In this document: positions 12,701 through 24,700 of the stretch, piece after piece
Numbering within the stretch: position 1 is the first letter of the stretch
Layout of the letters: every line of letters starts with the position of its first letter
Made by a program: the position numbers and the translations under genes
NCBI GenBank assembly: GCA_015183035.1
Contig: JACZZP010000022.1
Coordinates: 62,001 to 126,000 of the forward strand
Direction: 5' to 3'
Length of the DNA stretch: 64,000 bases
From: Meloidogyne chitwoodi
Lineage: Eukaryota > Nematoda > Chromadorea > Rhabditida > Meloidogynidae
The notes under the pieces: generated by a model
Told to the model about the DNA's origin: nothing
The model's input: the letters and a program-made list of their open reading frames with translations, nothing else
The model's database searches: none

Positions 12701-12767
12701 AAGTGTTTTAGAATTATTGTCAATTGCAGTACCTACATTTTCATCAAAAAATAATAATTCTCTGTGA
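6730..12767 (+). CDS. SLC41/MgtE-type magnesium transporter
   Basis: Fourteen exons give 553 aa: 6730-6898, 6950-7089, 7129-7215, 7287-7409, 7530-7589, 7636-7761, 7800-7884, 8222-8303, 8351-8464, 8556-8641, 8693-8835, 8910-9059, 12427-12486, 12531-12767. Two MgtE-like membrane repeats are seen: [19 protein letters not shown] with [19 protein letters not shown], and [16 protein letters not shown] with [18 protein letters not shown], the paired signature of SLC41 Mg2+ carriers. The N-terminal ~100 residues are hydrophilic and the C-terminus is His/Asn-rich. Intron 3 begins GC rather than GT. Intron 7 holds a tRNA-Ile. The 3.4-kb intron 12 contains a whole antisense gene. Exon 9 uses the acceptor at 8350 on similarity grounds; one at 8323 is an alternative. 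Confidence 0.93.
8019..8103 (+). tRNA. tRNA-Ile (AAT) with an 11-nt intron
   Basis: A full cloverleaf: acceptor GCCGCTA/TAGCGGC, D-arm GCTC/GAGC, anticodon stem TGGGT/GCCCA, T-arm GCAGG-TTCGATC-CCTGC, discriminator A. The loop CTAATA...A reads anticodon AAT, interrupted after position 37 by TAAAACTGGTG. It lies in SLC41 intron 7 on the same strand. A or B boxes are intact. Confidence 0.85.
9355..11573 (-). CDS. Unrecognised coiled-coil protein nested antisense in the SLC41 gene
   Basis: Nine exons on the minus strand give 436 aa: 11573-11295, 11248-11072, 10586-10401, 10352-10277, 10122-10052, 10011-9919, 9876-9826, 9786-9562, 9507-9355. All phases agree, and 5' sites are GT except intron 5, which starts GC. 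Residues ~60-210 are Lys/Glu-rich and probably coiled coil ([35 protein letters not shown]). The C-terminal half is a mixed helical region ([54 protein letters not shown]). I see no known motif, signal peptide or TM segment and do not recognise the family. Intron 2 carries a 26-bp tandem repeat and intron 4 a class II tRNA. The stop is TAA at 9355-9357. Confidence 0.8.
10161..10244 (-). tRNA. Class II tRNA with isoleucine UAU anticodon (nev-tRNA-like)
   Basis: On the minus strand an 84-nt cloverleaf: acceptor GCACGTT/AGCGTGC, TGGCCGAGTGGTTAAGGCG D-arm, anticodon stem TTGGA/TCTAA around CTTATAA (anticodon TAT), a long variable arm (GGGAC...CCCTGC) and T-arm GTAGG-TTCGAAT-CCTAC. A long variable arm belongs to Ser and Leu tRNAs, not Ile. 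Nematode-specific tRNAs of this kind (nev-tRNA-Ile UAU and nev-tRNA-Gly CCC) are described and were reported to be charged with leucine. The base after the acceptor stem is G, the serine-type discriminator, rather than A. It sits in intron 4 of the antisense coiled-coil gene. Confidence 0.85.
10700..11045. repeat. 26-bp tandem repeat with TTTTCCGGAAAA core
   Basis: About 13 copies of a unit like AAAACATTTTCCGGAAAACA plus TTTATT, with GTTCTGGAA and TTTCCTGAA variants toward the left side. The core is a perfect palindrome. It fills intron 2 of the antisense coiled-coil gene. The right-hand copies are nearly identical. Confidence 0.85.
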
Positions 12768-12982
12768 TAATTTTAATTTTTTTTAATTTTAGATTTTTTT
12801 TGTGCCAGTCCCGGTTTGGCATTTTTTATTTTATATTTTCTTCACAATTTTCTTTGTTAATACTTTGTATATTTAAATAAATTCTCTAAAAATCAATTAA
12901 TACAATAAGAAAAGCACTTTTCCAATAGTGCTGAAACGGCTTTTTTAATAACAAAAATATTTACGAAATAGAGAGCACCAAA

Positions 12983-13406
12983 AAAATCGATAAAATCAAT
13001 AAAATCGATATATTGATTTTTTAACATTTCTAATTTTTTAAAAAAATATTTCCAAGTCCAGAAAATCGATAAAATCAATAAAATCGATATATTGATTTTT
13101 TAACATTTCTAATTTTTTAAAAAAATATTTCCAAGTCCAGAAAATCGATAAAATCAATAAAATCGATATATTGATTTTTTAACATTTCTAATTTTTTAAA
13201 AAAATATTTCCAAGTCCAGAAAATCGATAAAATCAATAAAATCGATATATTGATTTTTTAACATTTCTAATTTTTTAAAAAAATATTTCCAAGTCCAGAA
13301 AATCGATAAAATCAATAAAATCGATATATTGATTTTTTAACATTTCTAATTTTTTAAAAAAATATTTCCAAGTCCAGAAAATCGATAAAATCAATATATT
13401 GATTGC
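12983..13406. repeat. 79-bp tandem (satellite-like) array
   Basis: About 5.3 near-identical copies with a strict 79-bp period (starts at 12982, 13061, 13140, 13219, 13298, 13377). The unit pairs AAAATCGATAAAATCAAT with ATCGATATATTGATTTT and so is itself partly palindromic. It begins about 215 bp after the SLC41 stop codon. The rest of 12768-15676 contains only a tRNA-like pseudogene and no gene I can support. Confidence 0.9.
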
Positions 13407-14144
13407 TCATTAAAATACCAAAATATCACCTTCAAAAAATCAAATTTTTAATCAATTATAACATTTATTTTTTATTAAGTAATTCGAGATTTAGTTAATC
13501 CTAAAAAATCTTTTCTTGTCATTTTTCTTCTTTCTTTTATTTTTTTCGTGTCCTTCCCCATCCGTTTCCTTTTTTATTAAGCAAACGTTTTACCCGACGT
13601 TTTACCATTCTCATTTGTTTTTCTGGAAAAAAAACAACACGAAATTGACAATTTTCTCATACACAAAAAATACTTTCATTCAAATGCATGAGAAATTGTG
13701 TTTTCTCGGTGTTATTTTTCTTCAAAATGAGAACCTAACAAAGAATTTTCCATTTTTTAGTGTTGATATTGCTGCTAAATATTCAAAATATGTTGAAATT
13801 TAGGTCCAAAGCCCAACATCTGAGGTTGTCATTTCTGTTCTAAAAATAAAAATAAATTAATTTGTTAAATTCAAGTACTTTTTCACATTTAATTACCTAA
13901 TTCTTCAAAATAAATTTAAATTTTCATTATTTTCTATTTTTTAACTCCCAAATTAGACAATAAAAAATTTCCCTAGAGAACCAAAAACATTTCCTTTTTC
14001 GCTACTACTTTTTGCCAAATATAAATAGAAAAAGCCGAATAAACGGGTCAGAAATAATAGATTTTTTCTTTTTCAAATGTTAATATTCTTAAAAGCATCT
14101 TTTATTTAAATATTGGTAATCATAGAAAAAATTTAAAAAATATT

Positions 14145-14217
14145 ACCACGAACAGGAGTCGAACCTGACTGATTAATAGGATAGAATCCAGAGTGTAATC
14201 CACTACACCAAGAAGCT
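14145..14217 (-). pseudogene. tRNA-like pseudogene
   Basis: The minus strand has a perfect A box (TGGTGTAGTGG) and B box (GGTTCGACTCC) at tRNA spacing, and a D stem GTGT/ACAC. The acceptor and anticodon stems do not pair. No SINE tail follows. It is probably a decayed tRNA. Confidence 0.5.
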
Positions 14218-15676
14218 CTTATAAAATAATGTAATAAAATTTCATTATATATTTTTTATTTAAACTAAAGCTATTTAGAAATCCATTTTATAAGAAGTTG
14301 AAGGGGAAAGTTAAAGGGAAAATTTAAAAAGAAAAGGTTAAAGGGAAATCGTTAAGGAAAATTCAAGAAATGGTTAATAGATGATCCCCTAACTCCTAAT
14401 GATCGAAGCCAAATCGCGTGTATTATTGCGAAATAATTGGTCGATTGTAAGATTACTAAATAAATGTGTGATATTTGTGTGTGTTTAAAGTTAAAAAAAT
14501 GTGAAAGAGAATCCATAAAAAATATTGAAAGATCACACAAATAGTTAGAGAAAAATGTAAAAAAGTTAAAGGAATTTAAAGTATTTTCTATGTCCCCAGC
14601 AAAGAGGTAAAAAAATATAATAAGTGTAGGAAAAAAAATAAAAAATGTAACGAGGAACGGCTGTTAAAATGAACATAAAAAAGAATTTAAAAAAGAAGTC
14701 GGGAGGAGAGAGCTCATTCATTCCTCTCTCGTAGAAACTGAGAAATTATTTTTTTGTTTGAACAATCCTAAAAATATTTTTTTTTTGAGAAAGAAAAAAA
14801 TTCTGAATGATAAATCCCTTAATTTTTTGACTAAAAAACCGAAATAAAATTTAAGTTGATCTGATTTTCTCCAATATTCATACTTTTTTTAAATTAATCT
14901 CAAAAATGTTCTTATTACCCCTACACATAATTTAAAAAAAAAGTTAAAGTCAGTTGTTTTTTTAATCATTTTGTTCATCTTTTTTAACATCCGCCCCCAT
15001 ATCTTTTTATTTTTTCTAATTTTATGGCTGATTTTCTCTCATCTTTTTATTTTTAAAAAATACTCCCCCTCCCCCCTTTTTTAAAGCTTTTAAAAAAGAT
15101 GACACTTAAAAGAATAAAAAGTTAAAAAAAGATAATAAATTGAAACGGAAACTAAGGATGACGCATACAAACATTACTAAATGCCACACAATAGTCGTAG
15201 TTGGGGAAGTTAAATAAAACAAATTTCTTTTAGTATAAATATAAAATAAAAGAAAATAACTTTTTCATTTTAAATCAATGAATTTTCAATCAAACAAATA
15301 TTTATTAATTTTTTAAATTCTTTTAAAATCATATTTTCTTTCATTTTATATTTTTAATAAAAATAAATAGACTTATTGTTATGTATTAAAAAATAAAAAA
15401 ATGTCAGGTGTTGATTAGAAAAAAATTCATGATAATTATTGGAAGGAATATAATGAACACCACCAACCACCTACACAAGGACCTATTTATTTAATATTAA
15501 ATTGTCTCACAATTATATAGATTTTTGTCCCTTTTTACACCAAAATTTTGATAAAAACTATCGACCGAATATTTTAAATTTAATTTAGCAAACTTAAAAA
15601 TATTTTCTACACTCTTATTAAATTACTTACATAATTTAAAATAATCCACCACTGTTCAAAGTAAAAGAGAAGAAAA

Positions 15677-16801
15677 ATGAGCACCTTCAATCAAAGTTCC
15701 AGCTACAATCGGTAAAGAACTTCCTTAAAAACAAAATTGAAAAAAATTAATTTTCAGTACTTTTGAACGTAAAGTGGTTGAGGAAAGTGTACCACGATTA
15801 CTCACATCTTCTCCTCTTCATACAATAAAGGTTTTTTTATTTTTAATAATTTTTTAAATATTTTTTTTAGTCAACAATGTCTGGTTTTGGTAGTCCCGGA
15901 GATCTTAGTTTGGGAAGCACCAGTTTTGTTCATGTATTTTTTTTTAATTTAAAATTTTTAACCTTATATTCCCAATTTTCCTAAAGCCACATAATTATCA
16001 TTTTGGGACAGCAACTTCTGGTTCCTTCCAATCATCTGATGATTATCTTTCTGCCAGTATGGATGTAAGCGCATTTGCTCCAGAAGACTTAAAGGTTTTT
16101 GAATTTATTAAAAATTAATAAATTACCCAATTTTTCGGTATCAATTGTTGGTAGTCAACTTGTTGTTGAGGGCAAACACGCAGAAAAACAAGATGCTCTT
16201 GGAAGCATGTAAAAATTTTTGAAAATTTAAAAAATAATATATAAATTGAATATGAGGACAATTCGCATGAAAATTTTAAAATAGTTAATGCAGACAATTT
16301 ATCCTTCGATTTATCAAGAAAGAATATCAAGATGAGGCAAAATTTTTGGCCCATCATCCCAAAATTTTAAGTTTCCCCGCCTTAGTTAATTTCACAATCT
16401 GGTGAATTTCCCAACATTTTAATAATAAATTAACAAAAAACTAATCTAATTTGATTGTTGTCCAGTGAGCGCCACTTTATTCGCAAATTTACATTGCCCA
16501 GAAATGCACACCCAGATCTTGTGCAAAGCAATTTGACATCTGATGGGCACCTCACAATCACTGCTAGTGCTCCAAAAGTTAAAGTAGAAAATCCTCAAAT
16601 TGTTTTAAAAAATAAAAAAAATTTTAAAGGAAACCTCGCCAGGTCGCACTATTCCAATCAAAATTGTTAATACAAATGCAACCGGTGGTTCATTTAGTCA
16701 ACAACCATCAACTTGTAAGAATTTAACAGTCAAAACCAAAAATCATTAAAATTCAATTTTTAGCTCAACAGCAAAATGGAACTTCTCCTGCTGCACCTTG
16801 A
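15677..16801 (+). CDS. Small heat-shock protein (alpha-crystallin domain)
   Basis: Eight exons: 15677-15711, 15758-15830, 15871-15933, 15987-16094, 16138-16208, 16466-16577, 16630-16714, 16764-16801, about 194 aa. The alpha-crystallin domain runs from DVSAFAPEDLKVSIVGSQLV through VEGKHAEKQ, SIERHFIRKFTLPRNAHPDL and SNLTSDGHLTITA, followed by a TIPIKIV tail of the IxI/V type. N-terminal ~75 residues are Ser/Gly-rich, as in sHSP oligomerisation regions. The family holds unfolding proteins in an ATP-independent way. The exon 5 acceptor reads TTTTTCG|GTA instead of TTTTTCAG|GTA, a missing A, so this copy may be mis-spliced, misassembled or dying. The gene converges on CenH3, 440 bp away. Confidence 0.85.
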
Positions 16802-17242
16802 GAGTAAAAATTGTGCAATCTAAAAAAATCTCCAAGTTTTAATGAAAAGATTGAAGTACAACACAATTTGTTAAAATTTTATGGTCCACCATTTGTATAC
16901 ACAAAAAGAAAAAAATATAATATTTTTTAAAAATGTTAGCCATATATTTCGATTAAAAATAAATTTCTTTTTCGTAAAATAAACGAAACTTAAAAACGAG
17001 ATATTTACTAAAACATGAAAAAAAATTTTTTAACCTGAATATGTAAAGCTTTTTGATATACAAGGGAAAATAAATAAATGAAAATAATTTATTCATTACT
17101 TTTTGGAAAATTTTATTCATTTTGACTAGGTTCTTCTCTATTATTCCTAATTGTTGGTAATTGGTTTGTCTGAAAATAAAGAATTTTTGTACCACAAAAA
17201 TATCATTATTTTCAAAACCCCCATAATTTTTTAAAATTTAAA

Positions 17243-17822
17243 TTAAACCTCTCTTCTCAATTTCCTCAATAAATGAACATCTTTTGGCATAAGCGTAACA
17301 CGTCCAGTATGGAGAGCAAGCAAATTAGCACCCTCAAACATATCCACCAAATAATGTTCTGCAGCCTCCTTAAAAATAATACAATAAAAAAAGAATTGTA
17401 AAATATCAAACTTGTAGTGCAATCAAGGCAAGCCCCTTCCATTTAAAATTTTTCCCATCTGTGACATTGTTAGCTAATTCTCTGACCAAACGTATGAAAG
17501 AACCACGTGAAATCATCAATTCATTAGACCGTTGAAATTTACGAACTTCTTTTAAAGTTAAAGAACCTTAAAACCAAAATATTTTTTTTTAAGTTTAACT
17601 TACAAGTCAAAAAATAAACAAACCTCCTTCACCCGGAGCTCTAATCTTTTTTCCTTTCTCGGCTGATGAAACTTGAAGATTTTTTGCCGGAAAAACTCTC
17701 TTCTTTGCAATTGGAATTTGAACGCTGTTGGTAATATTAATGGCGTTGTTGTTGATAATTGTAGGTTCTACTATTGTTTTTGTTGCAAAGTGTCGACGAA
17801 TTTGAATATTTTGATCTGACAT
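17243..17822 (-). CDS. Centromeric histone H3 variant (CenH3/CENP-A)
   Basis: Three exons (17822-17624, 17566-17412, 17368-17243) give 159 aa. A ~66-residue tail unlike canonical H3 is followed by a histone fold: [71 protein letters not shown]. This aligns with H3 but is strongly diverged, and loop 1 (VTDGKNLKWKG) is two residues longer than in H3, a CENP-A hallmark. It also has introns, unlike replication H3 genes. It would mark kinetochore chromatin; nematodes of this group are holocentric. The C. elegans counterparts are HCP-3 and CPAR-1. The ending RKLRREV is short. Confidence 0.9.
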
Positions 17823-18368
17823 TATTATTTTTTGAAATTTTTCTAAAAAGCTTGAAAATTTTAAAAATTAAATTTAGAATAAATTGAAAAAATATAAATA
17901 ATTTAATATTTAAATGTAACAAATAAAATAAATTTAAAAAAATAAATATATATGCATTTATTCAACTGAAAATTACAATTTTATTTTAGGCATTTTAAAT
18001 AAGTAATACTGTTTTATGCCTGAAAAATAAACCCTAGAACCAAAAAAATAAAAATCAAAAATGAATAGAAAAAAAAGAAAAAAGTAATTAAGAGAACATG
18101 TTCGAAAAAAAATTTTGCACAAAAAATAATAATAATTAAGGAAATTTTTATAAATCTAAAGCAATTTATCAGCATCATTTTTGTGAAATAAAACGGGTAA
18201 TTTTATCCATACAATTTTTGTTTATAAACTTTTAATGAAAAATCTTAAAAATTAAAATTTATATATGGATAAATAAACATAATTAAGGCAACGAAAAATA
18301 AAAATATTTTATTTAAAAATAAATTTAAAGATAAATTTTCATTGCTACTAAATAGAAAATAGGAGAAA

Positions 18369-18478
18369 GCCCGGTTAGTCGCAGACCGAGCCTTTATCGC
18401 GAAAAAGTATAATAAATAGAATTAGAGACAAAAAGGAAAACTAGAGACTAATTGCGATTAGTCTGCGACTAACTGGGC
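18369..18478. repeat. Palindromic MITE-like element, copy 2
   Basis: A 110-bp element with 18-bp terminal inverted repeats matching at 17 positions: GCCCGGTTAGTCGCAGAC on the left and GTCTGCGACTAACTGGGC on the right. The core contains AATTAGAGAC and ACTAGAGACT, shared with the copy at 541-652. It lies between CenH3 and the end of proline dehydrogenase; nothing else was found in 17823-18727. Confidence 0.75.
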
Positions 18479-18727
18479 GTGCCGAGAAAAAGGAATAGAT
18501 AAATAGTGTTTGGAAAGTTATACAAAAAAATTGTAAAGAATACGAGGGAAAACTGACCATTTGAGTACAACTTAAAATAAAAATTTCCAAACACTGATAT
18601 ACAGAGAAAAGAAAAAAAAGCTTTTTTCAAAAATAACCGAATAGATTTAATAAAGCATAAATAGTTTTTTTAATTTCAAAAATATAATCTTTTTTAACTT
18701 AAAACTTAACCACACGTCAATGTCAAA

Positions 18728-21700
18728 TTATAGGGGTATATTATTACCATTATTTAATATTTCAGGACATAAATGAACGCCTGATTTTGGAGGCTTATAA
18801 AAAAATTGCCCACCGCTCAAACGGCGTTTTAATTCTTCCCATAGGAGTCGTCGTTCCTTTCCTAGATTATTTAGCATTGTACCATTTTCGAGTGCACGAC
18901 GAGACAAATATGGGAGAACATCTTCAACAGGCCCCCAAGGAATATATCTAAAATTTAAAAAAATATAATAATCAAATTAAGCACAAAAATGGGAAATTTT
19001 GAATATTAGGGTTTCTCCCTTTTTCACTTCTTCCAATTTTTCCTTTACACATTTTGCCTAATCTTTTTACGTTCGACTGATTTACTCGCTAAAAGCAAAA
19101 TTTTAAAAAATTGTAGAGAAATAGGCAAATGCAAAAATAAATATAACTTGAATAAAGGACAACTCTAAAAATTCAAAATTACCAAAAATAAATCAAAATA
19201 AAAAATAAATTTTGTACTTACTTATACACACTGTATCCAGCTTGTCCAAGTGAAAATGAAGCCTAAAATTTTTTTTTTTTAATATTTAATTTATATTTAT
19301 TATTATTTTAATTATTTGGTTCCCTTCTCTCTACTATATTAAGGATAAAGCTTTTTTCTTCTCAATTCTTTTATTAAAAAAAGCCAAAAATCTAAGCTAA
19401 CTTGAAAAGGCTAAGCTAAATAATCGATTTTTAAATAACCACCCTCAATCCTTTAAAAATACCAAAAAATATAAACAACAACAACACACACATATGTAAC
19501 CTCTCTCGCTCTATCCTCTCTCTTTCCCCAGTGTCTTGCTTAAAGCCACCTTAAACACAATCCAAAAGAATTTTTTAAAAATACTCTTGGTCAGACAAAA
19601 ATCTTTTCTTTTTATATTTTTATTCTTTCATATTTTAAAACATAAATATTTATTATTTTTTTACATTTTTGTTTTTTGATGTCTTTTTTTGCTTTTTTCT
19701 CAATTTTTTCCAATTATTTTGTTTTTTTTTATATTTTTAAATCAAAATTAATAAAATAATTCATTCCTAAATTTTTATATAAATTATTAAATTTCTCAAA
19801 ACTCAAAGAATTTTCTTATCATAAAAATACAGTTAGTTGCAACCAAATCATACAATCAAATATTTAAAAATAACAAAAAAACATTCAAAATGCAACACTT
19901 TTTCACTCAAAAATACACATGAATTTAACCTTTTTAAAATGTCAAAGCATTAAAAGAAATAATTTTTTTTGCATTTTTTTAATATTTACTATTTTAAGGT
20001 TTTCCCGAATATTACGTAAATATTTAATAATAAAATAAATATTAAATTGTACTTTTTGGGTTGTACTATTAAAAAAAAATATTACGAAAATAAAACAAAT
20101 GCGTCACCTCAAAATTTACAAAAAAATGTTTTTCTTATTAAGAGTAACATAGAATCAATTTAATAAATTTTAGAAAAATACAAAATTTAAATCCTAGTTT
20201 TTTAAGGAGAAAACTTGCTCTTCAAGAAAATTGTCTAATTTCCCTTTTTTTCTAAATAAAGAAAATAAAAAGCACCACTATCAAAAATAAGTAAATATCT
20301 ATTTTTGTCTCAATATAAAATATTAAAAAAATTAATTATTAGAAAAAAAAGCATTTTAGTGTCTCATTAGCATGAGCCAATTGAACAAATAAATTCTAAA
20401 AATTAGAGGAAAATTCTTTTCCCATTGAAAAAAAAAATTCAATTAATTTCTCAGTTAATATTTTTTAGTTACTATTTTTACATTTTAATTAAATTTATTA
20501 ATTTTTTTTTAATATTAAAATATCTAAAAATAAAAAAAAACATATATTATATACTCAAATTAGTAGCAAAAACAAAAAATAGTATTTATTAACCCGCGCT
20601 TTTATCTCATGTTTACTGCGAATGTCACATAATAGAAAACCTCTTTTTTTATTTCTGGCAGCTGAAAACATTCAGCCTAGTATTTTTATTTATTTTAATA
20701 TTTTTCATGCTATTCTAATACAAAAAATGCCAAAAATATCTTTAAAAAATATTTTCCCAATAAAATAAATTAAATAATATTAAAAACTAGAGGTAAATAA
20801 GTATTATATTCGTTCCACACCCTCTTTTCCCCTCAGCACACACATCAACGTTATAATTCTCTTTATAATCTTTTAGTTCCTTTTAAATGAAAAAAAACTT
20901 CAAAATTAATTTTATATCATTCACAAATTTAAACAAAAATTTTAATTCATTAAATTTCATATATATCAACCGGGAATTCTTTCAAAATTAAAAATACACA
21001 CATTTTATTCACTTTTAATAAAAAAAAATTTTTATCCTTGCTCTAATAATATAAAAAATTTTTTTTAATTTTCGCATAAGTTTACAAACTTTTTTTTAAT
21101 TATTCTCACGCACTAAATTCAAATTTTAACACTCAAAAACATTATTTAAATATAAATTATTAATTAAAAAACATTCAAACAAAAACAATTTTACTTAATA
21201 AAATTAAATTACTTATTCCAATCATACAACTTTTTTTTAAAAATTTCAGACTCTAATATCCAAAATAATTAATTTTTTCAATGCGAACACTTTTACAAAA
21301 CGCAGAAAAGACTGTTGATTGTAAAGATTCCCAAGTAATTAATGTACATGAATATAAAAGAGTACTTAGGCAAAGGAGAATAATGGCTGCAGCAACATTT
21401 GGAACATTGGTTTTTTTAGAAATTAAAAAGAAAAATAATCTTAATTAAATAGCTTGGAATTTTAATTTATATTATTGCAATTCTCTGCCCATGTTGGGCA
21501 ACAATTGATTTTACAAATAAAAGACAAGAACATGTTAATGTTCAATTGGGTGTTTGGGGTGAATATCGAACAGTTAATACTTCAAAAAAAGGTTTTTTGG
21601 AAACAAAAATTAAAAAAATTAATCAAAAATTTTTTTCAGTAGAATGGATTTCACATTTTCCTGAACCGGCATCTGATAGATTTTCTAGGTTAGCCGGAGT

Positions 21701-24700
21701 CTACTTAAAGCGTAAGTTTCACAGCTCTCAAATAAATAAATTTTTAATCCCCGCGCAAAAAAAAAATAAATAAATAAAAACCTAAAGACCTTCCTCAAAT
21801 TATTTTAATAGATTATTATCGTGTACAAGCAGCATTTTCTATTATTGCAATTGCTATAATGGCATTTGCAAATGGAATGGCATTATATACATTTAGGTTA
21901 CTTTTTCTTTTTTTAAATTTTTCTTAAAATTTAATTTTTAGTCATCATCGATATATGTTTAAAAGAGTTGTTGGTTTATTATTTTTAATAATAGGTTTGA
22001 TTTTTAATTAAATATTTTAATAAAAATTGAAAAAAGCTTAAAAAATAAATAAACTAATTATTTAATTAATTAAGCAATGTGTATTGTCGTAACAATAGAA
22101 GTATTAATTAATTCAGTTGATGAATGGAATCTTGAGGTAAAAAATTAAAAAAAATAAAATGTAAAAAAATATTTTTAGGTAGCTGAACGTTCTCATCTAC
22201 CAGGGAATTGGGATTATTCATCAGGACAGACAATCGAAATACCAGTAAGATAAAATTAAAAAAAAGAAAATAAAGTTCAAAATTCTAAAACATTTAAAAA
22301 AATCTATTTATAATATTTCCCTCTTAAAATTCAGGTTTATATGGCATGGATATCTGTCGCGTTTTATTTACTTGGAATGTTTGCATGTAAAAACAAATTC
22401 AAAAAAAAATAAAATTATCAAATCTTTTTTTTTTTAGTTTTACATGCTTCACATAAACAAAAAGGAAATCGCGCGGCTACAGAAGAATTTGAAATTGAAG
22501 ATAGGCCTATACATATTGGTAGAGGAATATAAAAAATATTTACAAAAATAAAAAAAGATTTAGTACAAAAAATAGTATTTAATTCGAACTTATATTCTAA
22601 ATTTATGTGTGCCTCTCCTTCTTCTTTACAATTTCTAACCCCTTCTCCCCTTTTCTTTCATGTATATTTATATTTTAATAAACTTTTTTTCTAAAAATGG
22701 AAATTATTAACAAAATACTCATCATACAAAAGCAAACACGAAATAACAGGATTACAAAAAAACAAACAAAATTACATAACCCATAAAAATCATAACACAA
22801 AAACAAGAGTTGAAATAAAAATTTGCTCAAAAAATATCTAAACAAACACATTTAAACCTTTACACTACTTTTCCCTCACAAAATTAACCAAAAGAATTAC
22901 AAAAAAATTAAAAAAAACACCCACCACATCACACATTCCGTAGAGTTGACCAAAGCAAATGACCCGTTCACTAGGTGCAATCCTCCATTTTTTAGACAGT
23001 TCAACCGCATAGCGTATACTATCCAAATTGTGACTGGCCACCATTACTGAAACGTTAAAAAAAGTAAAATTCTCTCAAAGTTAAAAAAATAAAACCTGAA
23101 GTACAATTTCTACCGCGGTCAAGCCAATCATCAACTATTGCAGCCAAGCAATTATGATACATCTAATTGTAAAGAAAAAATATTTTTATATAGAAAAAAC
23201 AAGAAACCTCAGCAGTTGCATCATAAGTTGGATTTATAGGATCTTCATATCCAATTGTTGCTGCTCTTTTTCTTTCTTGTTCCATATAAGCACCTCTAAC
23301 CTTTAAATTATATTTGAATTATTTTTTATTTAATTTAAAATTAACCAATTTGCAACTAAAATGGAAATTTTCTCTTTTTGCCAAGTTCAAGTCAATGAGC
23401 AAATCTGAGAGACAAGAACGCAAATAAGCCTGATAAGTATTTAGAACTTGTCCTCGTTCACGATTATGTCTAAAATTATACAAAAAGATAATATAATTAA
23501 TAAAGAAAGAAACCGTCGCATCAATGCATTAGTTAAACGTGAAATAGCCGGTTGAAAATAAGTTTGTTCTGCATCAACCATTAAACGTATACCACGTTCA
23601 AATGCATAATCGGCAACCTTATTTAGTCGACCTAAATAATGGGAATATAATTTATTATTTAGTTAAAAAATTTTTTGTTTAAGATGAAAATCTTATATTT
23701 AATTTCCTTACAATTAGATCAATAAAAATAAAGAAACAAACCCATCATATTGGCGCATTCCCTCATTTCTGTTTTACTTAGATTTTGGATAAGTGGCTCC
23801 AAACGACCAGTTTTTATGTTCAGAATCTTTAAAAAAGAATAAAAAAGATGCTATTAATAGTCCCAGAATTATTTAAGAAAACCTGAAACATTTTATCGAG
23901 TTGTTTGACTGCTCCGCGTTCCTCTAAATCTAGCAGTTGACCCCATTCAAAAAAATCAACAATTCCATTATCATCAAAATCTACTTGCTTAAACCATTCA
24001 CGAACTGCAACACTGTCTGTTTTAACACCAAATTCCTTGAAAATTAAAGAGAAATTTCATATCAAAAATAATAAAAAAAACACATTTAATTTCTCTAAAA
24101 GCTGCTCCTCAGTAATTTGCGAAAGAAATAAATTCTCCCAGCTTGAGCCAGTAATTACTTTAAACAAATTGTGCATCTGTGCAATTGCCTCGCTCAAACG
24201 AATGAATAGTCGAGGACGCCCAAGAGCTGTCAACTAAAATTGAAAGAAACCATTTATGACATCATAAAAAATATAAAATTCCTATAAAAATTAACCTTAA
24301 TTGCAATGAATCCTTGTCCTTGAGTTGCTTGCGATGTTGCATCAATACATCGGCAAAACATTTCAGCACTTTTATCACACTCGCTTTCGCCAGAATAAAA
24401 ATAAGTACGAGCACTAACAACAAGCTCTCGTCGATCACCAAATTCTTTGTAGATGCTAAATTGTTTATGTGTCTCCTCAGGTTGAACATTCGGATCATGT
24501 ACTCGTTCTGCTAGCAATTCCAAAGCCTCAGGAAGTTTAGCTTCTTCCTCTTCTTTAATTCCTTCAACAGCTTTTTCTTGTGCTTCTTCAGAGCTAATGT
24601 CAGCTTCAACACTAAAGTCAAGAACTTTTATCAAATTAAGAATAAAATGTAAAAAAACCTGTAATCCAAAATCGATTTGATACCAAAACTTTGTAGCTTT

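Noticed and set aside
24254..24634. 126-codon minus frame as a separate gene
   Set aside because: It is one exon of proline dehydrogenase read into the introns on both sides.
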